Shown here in pieces: positions 11,680 through 23,033 of a DNA stretch of 64,000 nt. How positions within the stretch are numbered: the first letter of the stretch is position 1; every line of letters starts with the position of its first letter. The stretch covers positions 1 to 64,000 of the forward strand of contig CAJQUN010000975.1 of NCBI GenBank assembly GCA_907163345.1, read 5' to 3'. Position numbers and translations under genes: made by a program. The notes under the pieces were generated by a model that ran no database searches, was not told the origin of the DNA, and saw nothing but the letters and a program-made list of their open reading frames with translations. The stretch comes from Haberlea rhodopensis. Lineage: Eukaryota; Streptophyta; Magnoliopsida; Lamiales; Gesneriaceae.

Positions 11680-14600
11680 TCATCTAGCAATACAAGTTTG
11701 CTTGGTAGATTTTCACGACACTGCAGCCCCTCCAATGGTAAACACATAACCACTTGTCGACTTGGAGTCTTGCGTGTATGATATCCAATTTGCATAACTG
11801 TATCATTCCAATACATCAGGATATCTTGTATATTCCAATCCATAGTTTAGGGTGTATCTTAAATAATTAAGTACCCTCGTCAATGCCTTCCAATGATCAT
11901 TGTTTGAATTGCTCGTGAATCTACTTAGTTTGCCAACCGCATATGCAATATCAGGACATGTACAGTTCATGAGATACATGAGACTTCCAATTATCCTTGA
12001 CTATTCTAATTGCATGACAGGGTCTCCTTTGTTATTAACCAAATGTAGATTCGGTTCATAAGGTGTCTTTAAATACGACGTGTTATTTGCGAGAAATTTC
12101 TCGATTATTTTCTCAACATAATAAGACTGCGACAACACTCGTCCTTCGGATAACTTGGAGATTTTAATTCCAAGTATCACATCAGCTTCACCCATATATT
12201 TCATTTCGAAATGTTTTATTAACATTTTCTTTGTCGTGTTGATGATTTCTAAGTTGCTTCCCACTATGAGCATATAATCAACGTACAAGCATACTATTAC
12301 ATATGTTTTTCATATATACGCATTTGTCACACTCGTTAATTTTGAAACCATTTGACAACATTGTTTTGTCAAATTTTTCATGCCATTGTTTCGGCGCTTG
12401 CTTAAGCCCATACAATGACTTAATGAGTCTACACACCTTTTTCTCTTGTCCGGGAACCACAAACATCTCGGATTGTTTCATATAAATTTCATCCTCAAGT
12501 TCCCCATTGAGGAATGTTGTTTTTACATCCATTTGATGTATCTCTAAATTGTTTAGAGCAACGATCACTCTAATGGACGTAATTCTCGTGGCTGGTCAAT
12601 ATTTATCAAAGTAATCAAGGCCTTCCTTTTGTCTATATCACTTTGCCACGAGTCTCGCCTTGTACTCATCAATTAAACCATCGGACTTATATTTCCTTTT
12701 AAGAATCCATTTGCATTCTAATGGTTTACTTTCAGTTGGAAGGTCTACAAATTCTCACGTGTGGTTTTGCATTATGGATTTTATTTTGACATTATAGCAT
12801 CTTTACACATAGTAGCATCAGTGCTAGATAATGCGTCACTAACCGATCTTGGTTCATTGTCCAACATGTATGTCATGAAGTCCGGACCATAAGTCTTAGC
12901 CACTTTGGTCATCTTGCTACGTCGTGGCTCTTCAATTTCTTTCGAGTTATTGATAGCTTCTTCAAACGTCATTTTCTTGAGAAATATTTCCTTGTTTGTT
13001 TTGTAGGGAAATATTTCTTCAAAAAATACCACATTTCTTGATTCCATTATTGTACATTCATGCACATCGCTTATTTCAATGTACTAAGAATCGATATGCA
13101 CTACTATTGTTAGCATAACCAATAAATACACAATCTATTGTTTTAGGCGCAATTTTTACTTGCTTTGGTTTTGGTGCTTCTACCTTAGCCAAGCACCCCC
13201 ACACTTTCAAGTATTTGTAGGAAGATTTATGGCGTTTTCATAACTCATAAGGAGTTTCATCCTTACTTTTGTGTGGTATTTTGTTTAGAATGTAGTTGGC
13301 CGATAGGATAGCTTCCCCCACAAGTTTTGTGGTAATCTAGAACTTACCAACGTAGCATTCATCATCTCTTTTAGAGTACGATTTTTACGTTCGGCAATAC
13401 CATTTGATTGTGGTGAATAAGGGCAGTGATTTGGTGAATAATGTCATACTCAGTGCAAAATTCTTCCAACAGTGTTCCATATTCTCCACCTCTATCGCTT
13501 CGAACATTCTTTATCTCTTTAGTAAGTTGATTTTCAACTTCATTCTTGTATTGTTTAAATAATTCAATTGCCACATCTTTGTTTCTTAGCAAATAGACGT
13601 AACAATATCTCGTACAATCATCATTGAAAGTAACGAAGTACTTTTTCCTACGTCTAGTTTCCAAAAACTTTAGATCACATAGATTCGTATGAATTAATTC
13701 AAGAGGTGTTGTAGTTCTTTCAATTGAATGAAATGGTTGTTTCGTTAACTTGGTCTCGACACAAGCCTCACACTTATGTTTAACATTCATTTGAGGCAAT
13801 AAGTTTAACTTCATTAATTTGTTAAGTGAAGCATAATTCACATGACCCAAACGATAATGCCATAAAGTACAAGACGCAATCAAATAAGTAGAATCATTCA
13901 CTTTATTGCTTTCAAATTGACGTATAATTGTTATTACATTCATTTTGAAAATGTTTTTCTTCATTTAGCCCTTTCCAACAAAAAAACTTCGTTTTTGGAT
14001 AGTACAATTTTTTCAGATTCTAAAAACCACCTTGACTAGAGCCGATCCGGATATTAGATTCTTTTGGATGTCAGGAACATGTAGGACATCTATCAAAGAC
14101 AATTCTTTTCCCGAAGTCATCTTTAGAACCACCTTCCCCAGTCCAACTACCACCCATGTAGAGTTGGCACCCACTTATTAGAGTGTATGTGGAGAACATG
14201 GCTTTGTCTGAGCACACATGTCGGGTTGCACCGGAATCGACGAACCATTCCATAGGATTGCCCACCAAGTTCGTTTCAAAGATCACAACGGTTAACATTA
14301 GATCATTCAAGTCAGCCGAAATCCGATCATGTTCGGTCACATTGACTTGATCTTTTGCATTCCCACGAATGTCTTTGTTATGACAATCATTTGCCATGTG
14401 ATTGAGCTTTCCACACTTATAGCATTTTCCTTTGAACTTTTTCGCCTTGCCAGTGTTGGAGGCCGTACAGTAAAACTTAAGCTTTGATCCGATTTTTTGT
14501 TCAACAAGGTTAGCCCGTGGTTCCATTTGAAACCTACCCGCTTTCCTCTCGGAAACTTTGTTGTCCTCCTCGATTCGTAGTCGAACCACAAGATCTTCAA

Positions 14601-15155
14601 GACTCATCTCCTTTCGTTTGTGTTTCAGATAGTTCTTAAAGTCCTTCCACATAGGAGGCAATTTTTCAATCATAGCGGTGATTTGTAATGAATCACTTAG
14701 ACTCATTCCCTCAGCATGAATGTCATGTAAGATCACTTGTAGATCTTGCCCTTGCGCCATCACAGGCTTGGTATCAACCATCTTGTAGGAACTGTCCAAC
14801 TATGAATTTCTTCATTCCGCATCCTCGATTTTGTACTTCTTTTCCAGCGATGCATAAAGTTCCTTTCCTGTCTTCACAAGACAATAAACATTATATAAAT
14901 CATTGTCTAACCCATTTAGGATATAGTTCTTGCATAGGAAGTCGCTTTGATTCCATGAATCAAGTGCCGCCCTCTTTTGGATGTCAGTCTCTCCCTCTTC
15001 AACCGTAGAAGCCTCCTCGGTTAAGAACATTGTCAAACTCAGTGTGGTCAAGTGAAAGAGCATCTTTGTAGCCACCGCTTGAAGTCGTTCTCATTGAACT
15101 TTTCAGGCCTTTCACCATGATGAACAGAAGTCGTTGTTGCACTCGAAGAAGCCAT
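11680..15155 (-). pseudogene. Copia gag-pol pseudogene
   Basis: Gag starts at the ATG at 15155 (MASSSATTTSVHHGERPEKF), changes frame near 15060 and is interrupted near 14800. Next come a zinc knuckle CYKCGKLNHMANDC (about 14400), protease motif DSGAT (about 14235), the HYRLGH/CEAC zinc region and integrase core with RSDRGGEYG (13371-13964), and the integrase tail (13080-13330). Reverse transcriptase is split over 12781-12001 and RNase H over about 11990-11690. The RT catalytic motif reads YVDY instead of YVDD. With many stops and frame changes, the polyprotein cannot be made. Confidence 0.92.
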
Positions 15156-15178
15156 TTGTTGCCTAAATTGTCTTAAGA

Positions 15179-15788
15179 AGTTGTATATCTTTTTATCTCT
15201 CAATGTGTATCTTAGGTAAGGAATGTAGTAACAAAATAACAATGGCTTCAAAGTTTATGTCGAGGCGAGAATTGTAATATCCGTCCTTAAGATAATATTG
15301 CCCCGCCTTGGTGCTAACGGTTTGCTGTGGCAATTTGTCTCCCAAGATACAACGACTATGACTTGTGATAGGAGCACTCCAAATCACAAGTCCTCAAACC
15401 ACAAAGGTTCAAAACACTCAACAAGAAGAAATTTGATGAACAAACAAAATGCTCTCAATTTGACTTTTATTTGATGTAGATTTCGAAATCCATTGTTGTT
15501 TTCCAAGTGGGGAATGTCTTATTTATAGTAAACAAAATGTATGTGTCCAAAAGACATCATTTGGAGGCACCACATCGTGAAAAATCATACCCGAACATGA
15601 AAGACACACCATTCCGCGCAACAGCATAGAGCTTGATCGATCGGTGCTTGGTGCTCGATCGATCGAGTCCCTTATTCCAACAGACGGAATTTTTCTATCG
15701 TTCTCGATCGATCAAGACATTGTGCTCGATCGATCGAGCGCCAAATTTTATTTTCTCTTTTATTTTAATTTACTTCAAAATTCCACCA
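15179..15788 (-). repeat. 5' LTR of Copia copy A
   Basis: Matches 10304-10895 almost throughout, with one extra GATCGATCG-containing segment near 15705-15740. The inner end has mutated (CAACT on the minus strand instead of CAACA). The first internal bases are TCTTAAGACAATTTAGG, not the usual TGGTATCAGAGC primer site. Confidence 0.88.
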
Positions 15789-15793
15789 CATAG

Positions 15794-17715
15794 AACTAAC
15801 CCTTGCCATGAATCTGGAACAGTTTATAACCCGCTATTTTATCTCAAAGCATAGAGGATATTAACAAAAAATAATACGATTTTAGTAAGATTTTGTAGTC
15901 ATACTTACGAAATCTTTTATCATAATACATTAAAATATACTGGAATGATCATAGGGCTCATCCCCTATTACCAAAATATAGGAGCCCCATAAAGATAGTA
16001 ACCTTAATCATAAATTTGTATCCGTACAGGGTGGCGAAGAACGTCGAACCCTTTCGGCTATCATAGCCACCGATAAAGAGCTGACATGACGAATAGAGGT
16101 TGAGGATAGACCGATTTACTCCCACTCTCGCACGAGCCGTTTCTCTGCCAATATCAAATTCAAATATTTGCTTGGCAATCCATCAATTCGGTAAGTTACG
16201 TGTCTGGTGCATGGAGAACTGCCTTCGATCCCCCAAGCTGATTTACTCGTGGCAACTTTACGGCTGCCCAACAACTTACCAAATCTTGACACTTAAGAAT
16301 CCATATCCCCTCTCTCTGTGTTGTTTTACTTTAAGGTGACGTATTTTTCAGTTCCATAGGATTTTGATATACTAGTACTTGCAAACTGTTATTGTGTAAA
16401 CAGTATTTATAGTATATGGTCATTACAGTTATTACAGGGATGTTATGTGGCTTGATTATAGTCCATTTTCATCCTTTTCCTTGAACAATATTTACATCAG
16501 CTGTGTGTCTAATTAATGTTATTGTCAGAACATCATTTTATATTACTGTCAGAGCAATTTTCATAAAATACTCTGACAATATCATAACACGCTATTAAAT
16601 AGTGATTCAGTGTCTTCATATGTGACTTCTATATTATCTCTACCTATTAAGTTGGACTGGATGGTAAATCAGCTCTGCTTGCCAAATTGATCTCTTGTTG
16701 TTTCTGTAATTTCTCATCGATCTCTACTGATTAAGTCTCTCTTAATTGGATATCTCGAATATGTTTAGCAACTTATTCGAACTATACTTTAAAGGAAATA
16801 TTTTAGAACATATACTATTTTATTACATCAAATATATATTTACAAAATTTATTAATATATGTACATATTAAATTTATGTTCAAATAATTGCTTTATTTTA
16901 GTTTGATTATTATTTATAAAATAATTATTAAATAACTTAAAATAATTAAAGACAAAACAGCCAAAAACAAAAAAATTAGATTCAGCGTTGGCTCAGGGGG
17001 TGTGGCACCCTATAGCGGGCGCGGCCGCCGGCGCCAGAAATTACACCTGTTGGTGGCCAAAATCCAGCGAGATTTGAGATGGTCTGATACCAAATAAGTG
17101 TGATGGTACAACAAAAATGACTCATGGAGCGGATATTATGCACCCCTACTGAACAGATGGCAAGTTCTTGAAGTCAAAACTCGATATTTTACCAGCGGGT
17201 TTTTTATTTAATTTTTTGATTTTCTGCTCAGTACTCTTTGATTGTTATATAAGTGTTGGTTGGGGTACTTCTAGGAGTTAAAAGAACCACTGGAAAGCGA
17301 CGAATGTGGGCTTGTTTAGGTGGTTCTTATTTAATTATGTGATGATGATGGTAATTTTGAACGCACTAACTAGAAAGATTCTGCTTAAAGAAAGTGGATA
17401 GTTACTTAACCACACATCTGTAAGTGGTTGTAACTTTGTCAAACTCTAAGTCGTGTTGATGTCAAGACTTGGATATCTTTTCAACATTGTTGAACTTTTT
17501 TCCCCTTGATAATGCTATTTGTGTCGTAGACATTTTAGATTCTAAAGTTTAAATCTTGAGCCTGGGTGAGTGCAACACTGTTTTAGTTTTATTATCTCAA
17601 AAATAATAAATACAAAAGATTAATAATAAACAGTCAAATTCATTTAATGTAAATAACAATCTTTATGAGACACAATTGCATAGCACTTCGACGCAAGATG
17701 AGATTACAGGAGACG
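15794..17715. other. Intergenic, with a GC-richer block and a primer-site relic
   Basis: No supportable gene. 15990-16330 is GC-richer and less repetitive than its surroundings, with a short open frame at 16100-16339 that I do not recognise. 16340-16960 is plain AT-rich sequence. A block at 16980-17095 contains a very GC-rich patch and, on the minus strand, a tRNA-iMet-type primer site. Confidence 0.4.
17081..17092 (-). other. Primer-binding-site relic (tRNA-iMet type)
   Basis: The minus strand reads TGGTATCAGACC. Its first ten bases agree with the standard plant Copia primer site TGGTATCAGAGC. No paired LTRs were found around it, so it is probably the remnant of a decayed element pointing left. 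Confidence 0.45.
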
Positions 17716-19736
17716 TCAGCTTCTCTGAATTTGGAGCTCATACTTTGTGAATGAAGTAGAGAGCATTAGCATGTGATTTATAGTGGCGGACCATGTCCAA
17801 TAGTGCTGATAGTCGTTCTTCATGTCTAGCTTGATTATCCCCTTATCTGTCGTTAGTACAACAAGGTAGCCACCTTCTGCTTCCCCAAATTCTGAATCTT
17901 TGTATAGCTCAGTTTGTAAGTCAAGAACGACTCCTGAAAACGACATCGAATGTTTACTTGTATTCGAATAGCTGGTTGTTAAAGTCAAATGTGATTCTAT
18001 TATGTATGTTTAATATTTGTATTTGCGAGGAGAACAAATTAACTTCCGGGATGAGGATCTGATTACTAAATAACTTACTTTCTTTTTGTCTTGCAAAAAG
18101 ATTTAGCATGTTGGACTTTTTGGTTTTGATAATGACCTGTATAATGCAACAGTATGAGCTTAAAGTTCAAAGGGAATGTTTACTGATTCATTAACCTAAG
18201 ATACTTTGATTGGAATTATTTTCTTGAATTTGAACTTTATGGTGAAATTGTTTAAATACCTTTGCTTCTTTATTCAGGATGATCGACACTGATTGCAGCA
18301 AATATCTTCCTGTTAAAACACCAGCAAATGCAGTTTAAAGAAAACATGTGAATCAATGGTTTCGAGTGATCTTATGGTAATCATACCATCTGTTGCCTCA
18401 ATTTTGAGCTCTGCACCTTTTGCCAAAATCGATCTGCATTTCTCAAAATTGAAATCATGTTCATGATTGTCTTCGAGCGGTAGCACTGGGGAGCTCCCAT
18501 TTAATATGTTTTTGTATCCTGATCTTGCTTTCAGAGTATCTGAGCCTCGTATTGCTGAAACAAAGTCGACCATTCATTGATAATAAGATATATATTTTAG
18601 CAATAATCAATTACCATCTTAAGAAAAAAACTTAGAACTGATATATATTTGGTGGTTTAGTACATGTCGCAGCGGCAGCCGTGAGTGTAACTATTTCACT
18701 TGCACTTGTGCTGCTAATAGCCGAACTTATCACACTGCTTATTTGATCTCTCTTTGCTCCCATGGCCTCGGCCATTTTTGCACACTGTGCAGCAACTAAG
18801 GCAGTTGCTGAAGCCACAGCCGAGTCCTTGGTAGTGTTCTTTTCATAATTTTGTGAGTTTTCAGCAGCTATTGCTGCCAGAGCAGCTGCGACTCCTGCCA
18901 CGGATAAAGCAGCATGAACCTCTGCTTTTTGTAGCCTCCTGTCCTCTTTTCGCCTCTGCTTAAATTCTTTCAGCCATTTTTTAATTGGAACATTTTTTAA
19001 CGGTGCCATTTTCCACTGTATCTGCATTCATATTGTTATATGTCGAATCTGTGTATTGGATATAAATATGCAATAGTTTAACGAGAACTCACCCACTTCC
19101 TTTTGAAGTAGCTATTATAATTCAATTCTGGGTGCATTGCTTGTTGCATCCATATCCATGACTGAAAATTTTATCAGTTAATTTTTGCCAAGGATAATAT
19201 CTATGTTGTATATAATTGTATTTAAGATCATTCTTCCTGTTTTCAGCGCCGGAGGGAAGGGGTAGTTGAGTATGTATTCTATACAAACAAAGTCAGATTC
19301 CTGGCTCCCCCTCGCGAACTTATGTTTTAGCGATTTGGTGATGCACAAAACATCACTAGGAACCATTATAATAATGTAGCAATAGCATTAAGTTACCTTT
19401 AAATCATTGGTTTTCCAAGGAGGAACAAAATCATCTATCTTCACACTACTGTCCATCACCTGCAACGCCTTTCATTAAATGCATAGTTGTTTTTTGAGTA
19501 GGTTTTCATCGAAGTGCCGGAAAAGGCAACGATCAACTTACTATCGGAGGAAGTTTGGAGTCGTTCTCAAATGTCCTTATGGGGCTGTCTTGAACAGCAA
19601 GTGATCGATCTTGTATCTCGTGTTCAAACGTTTGAACAGCGAAGTTGCACCAAGCAAGCGAAAGAAAATCCATGGTCTCTGGATGTGCTTGTGAAAGGGT
19701 TGCCCCACAATCGGGATCCATCTTGGTTAGTGCCAT
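17716..19736 (-). CDS. VAN3-binding protein-like (DUF828 + PH_2), 8 exons
   Basis: Exons on the minus strand: 19736-19542, 19459-19397, 19161-19093, 19021-18664, 18554-18387, 18309-18260, 18136-18079, 17933-17716. All introns are GT-AG and phases join without a break, giving 392 residues. The N-terminal motif HPETMDFLSLAWCNFAVQ, the WMQQAMHPELNYNSYFKRKW exon and the Ala-rich block (AEVHAALSVAGVAAALAAIA, then SAVASATALVAAQCAKMAEA) mark the auxin-canalisation DUF828 domain. The C-terminal 120 or so residues (LYKDSEF to WSATINHMLMLS) are the plant PH_2 domain. The layout is closest to the short Arabidopsis members At4g17350/At5g47440. Family members are linked to vesicle traffic and PIN-dependent vein patterning via the ARF-GAP VAN3. 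The start is the ATG at 19736; ATG 19721 is possible. The gene looks intact. Confidence 0.92.
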
Positions 19737-19779
19737 AGCAGTTGAGAGAGAAGGTACTGAAATTAAGGTATACAAATAT

Positions 19780-20272
19780 GGTTGATCACTCTCTTTGCCT
19801 GAATTTATTGTGCATTTTCTATAATATATGGTTCTTAAGCATGTATAAAGTTGATCTAGAGCTGTATAGTTAAAAAGATAAACTGGGAAATTGGGAACAA
19901 AAGAAGCCTAGCTTTATCATTTCACTCGTGGGATCACACCATATAGTGCACGGTTGTCACTTTTACGAACCTATATATCTATATATTATATGTATGTGTC
20001 TGTGATAAGATGCCTTAGTTGGAAAGGGATAATGAATAAACCAACTTTGGTGTTTGGTCAAGTGTTGATTAGATTCTTTATTCACCCCTTAGTGGTATTA
20101 GTAAAGTGACATCTTAGATAATAAACAATGTCTTGCTTTTACACATTCTAAAGTTGTTGCATAAAAAAGGTGTCATTGTAGTTGATCGGGGAAGTGGGAG
20201 TTGGCTCAAAACTATGTAACTTGATGTTGTCTGAATTCTGCTTCTTTGTTTTTTAAGGAAGGAAACGATATA
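19780..20272. other. Upstream region of the VAN3-binding-like gene
   Basis: No gene. It holds the presumed promoter of the minus-strand gene at 17716-19736. A possible 110-bp MITE lies at about 20008-20118: both ends read TAAGATG(C/T)C inverted, and the inner words AAGGGATAATGAATAAA and AAGGGGTGAATAAAG also face each other. I found no clear duplication, so the MITE call is weak. Confidence 0.35.
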
Positions 20273-20434
20273 TTAAGTTAAATGAGCCAAGTCATTAGAT
20301 CCAAAAGATTGCAAAATAAAGGGCAGGATTCCACAGAACTAGGAAATAGGTCCATGAGTGACGGCTCTAGCTGCTAATACATGTGCCAATACATTAGCCA
20401 ATCGCTTACAGTGCGTGATCACAAAACCATTGTC
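20273..20434 (-). pseudogene. RNase H-like fragment (RVT_3 type), LINE relic
   Basis: Read on the minus strand, this gives about 53 codons with one internal stop. It contains THCKRLANVLAHVLAARA, which matches the R-x2-N-x2-AH-x-LA signature at the end of plant RNase H-like (RVT_3) domains, and ends near LQSFGSNDLAHLT. Such domains occur at the C terminus of plant non-LTR retrotransposon polyproteins and in small gene fragments. Nothing else of the element is visible, so this is a short relic. Confidence 0.6.
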
Positions 20435-20802
20435 AATACTCTACCACAATTTTGCTTCTAAAAGTCTGAGTTATTTAACATAATTTTTATGACTCTTTTT
20501 GTGTTTAATTGATGGGTATCGCAAATTCTTACACTCTATATGTGAATATCAGGATCTCTCTTCTTTCAAACATGTATTTATCAAAAAATAAAATAAAATA
20601 AAAAACAAGAAACATGTCATCTGCACATATTTGGCTGGGACTCCTTGCATTTATTGTACACGATGGTTGCTTGTAGAGACCTATTAACATATCGGTGGCA
20701 CTCATTGGATGTAGGAGTCACCAGAAAACTTATCAAGTTCAGTTTAAAATTAAGCTCTAGATCCACTTATGATAATTGAAATACGATATTGCATGTCCCC
20801 CA
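20435..20802. other. Intergenic, no gene seen
   Basis: Sequence between the RNase H relic and the SINE. No coding pattern or clear repeat structure is seen. Confidence 0.4.
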
Positions 20803-20975
20803 TGGGGTGGCCGAGTTGGTGGAGTGGGCGAGTGTGGAGACATTTGGCACGAGTTTGATTCTCGTACCAACACTTTCTCAGTCGAGTCTGTCACATCAGA
20901 CTTGTCTAATATGATTTACCTGATTGGCGTGGTTTGCAAGCTATTGCGTCAAATTACTAATACTCTTGTATAAGC
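20803..20975 (+). repeat. tRNA-derived SINE
   Basis: The head resembles a tRNA gene: an A-box-like GTGGCCGAGTTGG is followed about 45 bases later by a B-box-like CGAGTTTGATTCTCG. The body continues with non-tRNA text (TCAGTCGAGTCTGTCACATC) for about 120 bases. It cannot fold as a whole tRNA and lacks the 3' acceptor half, so it is a SINE rather than a tRNA gene. Confidence 0.7.
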
Positions 20976-22561
20976 AAGAATACTTAAAATAGAAAGGGGT
21001 TAAGGCCAAATTTGTTACGTGCATTAATACTAGCAATTTTAGCACCTATAGATATCTCGAAGCGCACACCTCTCAAAGCTTTACAAAAACGGTCTGCATT
21101 AATCTAAGAAAATTAATGTTCAGCCGAGACACCAGAAAAACAGATTTCTTGGATCAGGTTTACAATAATTTGCTACAGTTTGTAAATGGTGTTTCTGTTT
21201 TACAGTATATGCTACGTTTTAAATGGGGACAAGCGCACCAGTTTGGCTTTTCAAAGGCATAATTTTGAGATACAAAATATTTTCGAGCACAGAATAATTT
21301 GAGATTATGTGGTATCCCTAATGTATGGATTTTTTTACGCTACTCACCAGGGACAATGCCCTGAGAGTATCCCAGCCTTCCATGTGGAGGACTGGATTTC
21401 TCCTGGGCGCAATTCCCTTAAAGGTAGCGTCGACATAACATTAATACAGTGAGGTTGTAACTACTTTCTCTTGATATAGTGGGAAAATATTATTCTAGAG
21501 TTTTAAACTTTAATACCATTGGTGAATCTGATGATCTGATCTCTCCTCTACAAGGGTTAATTTGGTGAAGCTGTATTTTGTAAACGAATTAAAGTATGAA
21601 TCAGTCTTGCTTAATTTTAAAATGTACATACTAATGTAAAATATATATATTAAATTTTACTTGTGACTTGCGAGTGAAATTTTGAGGTGTTATTTTAATC
21701 ATTCTGAAATAATCATATACTCTCTATAAGATAAAATGATCATTTTGAAAGATGAAAATTTTGACAGTGAGACATACATAGTTAATAGGGAATAATTATA
21801 TATGTACCCCTTTATAATAGATGTATCATAAATTTCTCTATCTAGTTTGAACAATTACATCTGCATCATTTGTAGAATAGTTGTATTACAATAACTCTCA
21901 CTCTCGTTTGCAAAATATATAGGAATTGTTCAAACTATATGTGGAATTTGTTAATTATGAAACTAGAGGATGTCTGCACGTATTTCACCCTACCCTAGTT
22001 AATAGCGATTATACACAAAAAGTAAGTTATCAAACCATTTATTTGGGCAACCATTAAAAATAATAAAACAAAAAGTCTTATGTGTATCATTGAAGATAAA
22101 TTATAATAACTAAAACGAAGTTCTTTATTGATTATCTTTTTGATAAACAATTGCAATGAATATTAGCTTTTCTATAGTGTAATGATATTGGAGGATTGGG
22201 CAAAATTGCTTTTTTAAATGTAGGAATAATCTTTTCTCAACTTGACAACAAAGTTATGTATTAGCTTTTTTAAATAATTGGTTTTTGGAAAACATAATAA
22301 TTGTAATGTTCTTTAGACACATGTGATGAGACATTACTAAATATAGCTTTAGCATTAATTATTTGATTAAAATTATACTTCTTAGTTTATACATTTAACC
22401 CATGCTACACTATGTTTGTGGGTGATTTGTGTCAAAAATGAAATGTTTTTTTATCATATGAGTGAGAATTTTATGTTGGCTCCACTAGTTATGCTACCAT
22501 AAGTTCTTGATTAAAACTACCAAGGAAATAAATGTAGTGTTAAGCTGTAAATACAATTAAC
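20976..22561. other. Intergenic, no gene seen
   Basis: Mostly AT-rich. 21330-21430 is GC-richer (GGACAATGCCCTGAGAG) with no recognised content. 21790-22000 has inward-facing words (TTTGAACAATT / AATTGTTCAAA) typical of a decayed MITE, but no duplication was found. Confidence 0.4.
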
Positions 22562-22754
22562 GGATGGGTAAGAACAATCAATTTATTAACTAAGAAAAAC
22601 TGATCTTTATTTGCGATTGCCTCTGGCACCACTCGTTATTGCGAGTGCGTAGACTCAGGATGGGTAAGAACAATCAATTTATTAACTAAGAAAAACTGAT
22701 CTTTATTTGCAGATTGCCTCTGGCACCACTCGTTATTGCGAGTGCGTAGACTCA
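22562..22754. repeat. 96-bp tandem duplication with a hairpin
   Basis: Two almost identical copies, 22562-22657 and 22658-22754, begin GGATGGGTAAGAACAATC. Each carries CACTCGTTATTGCGAGTG, a perfect 6-bp stem with a 6-base loop. The copies differ by one inserted base, so the duplication is recent. Confidence 0.85.
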
Positions 22755-22976
22755 GGTCGATCACACCCTTCCCCTAGTAATTGTAATAGTGATAAGAAAA
22801 GTCTTAAGATTTATTTTATTTTTGTTCTAGTTTTGTAGCTAATCTCTTTGAATTTCAGTTTTAACTATAATTCACTTTTTTTGTTACTACAGTTCAAACG
22901 TTAAATGCTTATATGCCTCCGATTTGAATCTTATTTATACACCAACTCAATATTAAAAGATTAACATTTTTTTAAA

Positions 22977-22979
<3 letters not shown>

Positions 22980-23028
<49 letters not shown>
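22980..23028. repeat. (TA)n microsatellite
   Basis: About 24 TA units without interruption. Shorter TA runs occur at 24248-24268, 29866-29885, 43500-43520 and 56957-56973. Confidence 0.95.

Positions 23029-23033
<5 letters not shown>

Larger units (their letters stand above)
10304..15788 (-). mobile_element. Full-length Copia LTR retrotransposon (copy A)
   Basis: A complete minus-strand element of 5485 bp. The LTRs are 10304-10895 (3') and 15179-15788 (5'), about 590-610 bp each. The same five bases, CATAG, flank it at 10299-10303 and 15789-15793. A G-rich polypurine tract (minus-strand TGTGGGGGAT) adjoins the 3' LTR. Domains run gag, zinc knuckle, protease, integrase, reverse transcriptase, RNase H, which is the Copia order. 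The reading frame is broken many times, so it is not autonomous. The two LTRs still match closely by eye, so insertion is younger than for copy C. Confidence 0.93.

Noticed and set aside
15990..16330. Plastid or mitochondrial DNA insertion
   Set aside because: Composition is suggestive, but I could not match it to any organelle gene, so it is left unassigned.
20803..20975. Possible tRNA gene (A and B box)
   Set aside because: Only the head is tRNA-like; the acceptor half is absent and non-tRNA text follows, so it is listed as a SINE.
22562..22754. Helitron 3' end because of the hairpin
   Set aside because: No CTRR follows the hairpin at the proper distance and no TC start was found.
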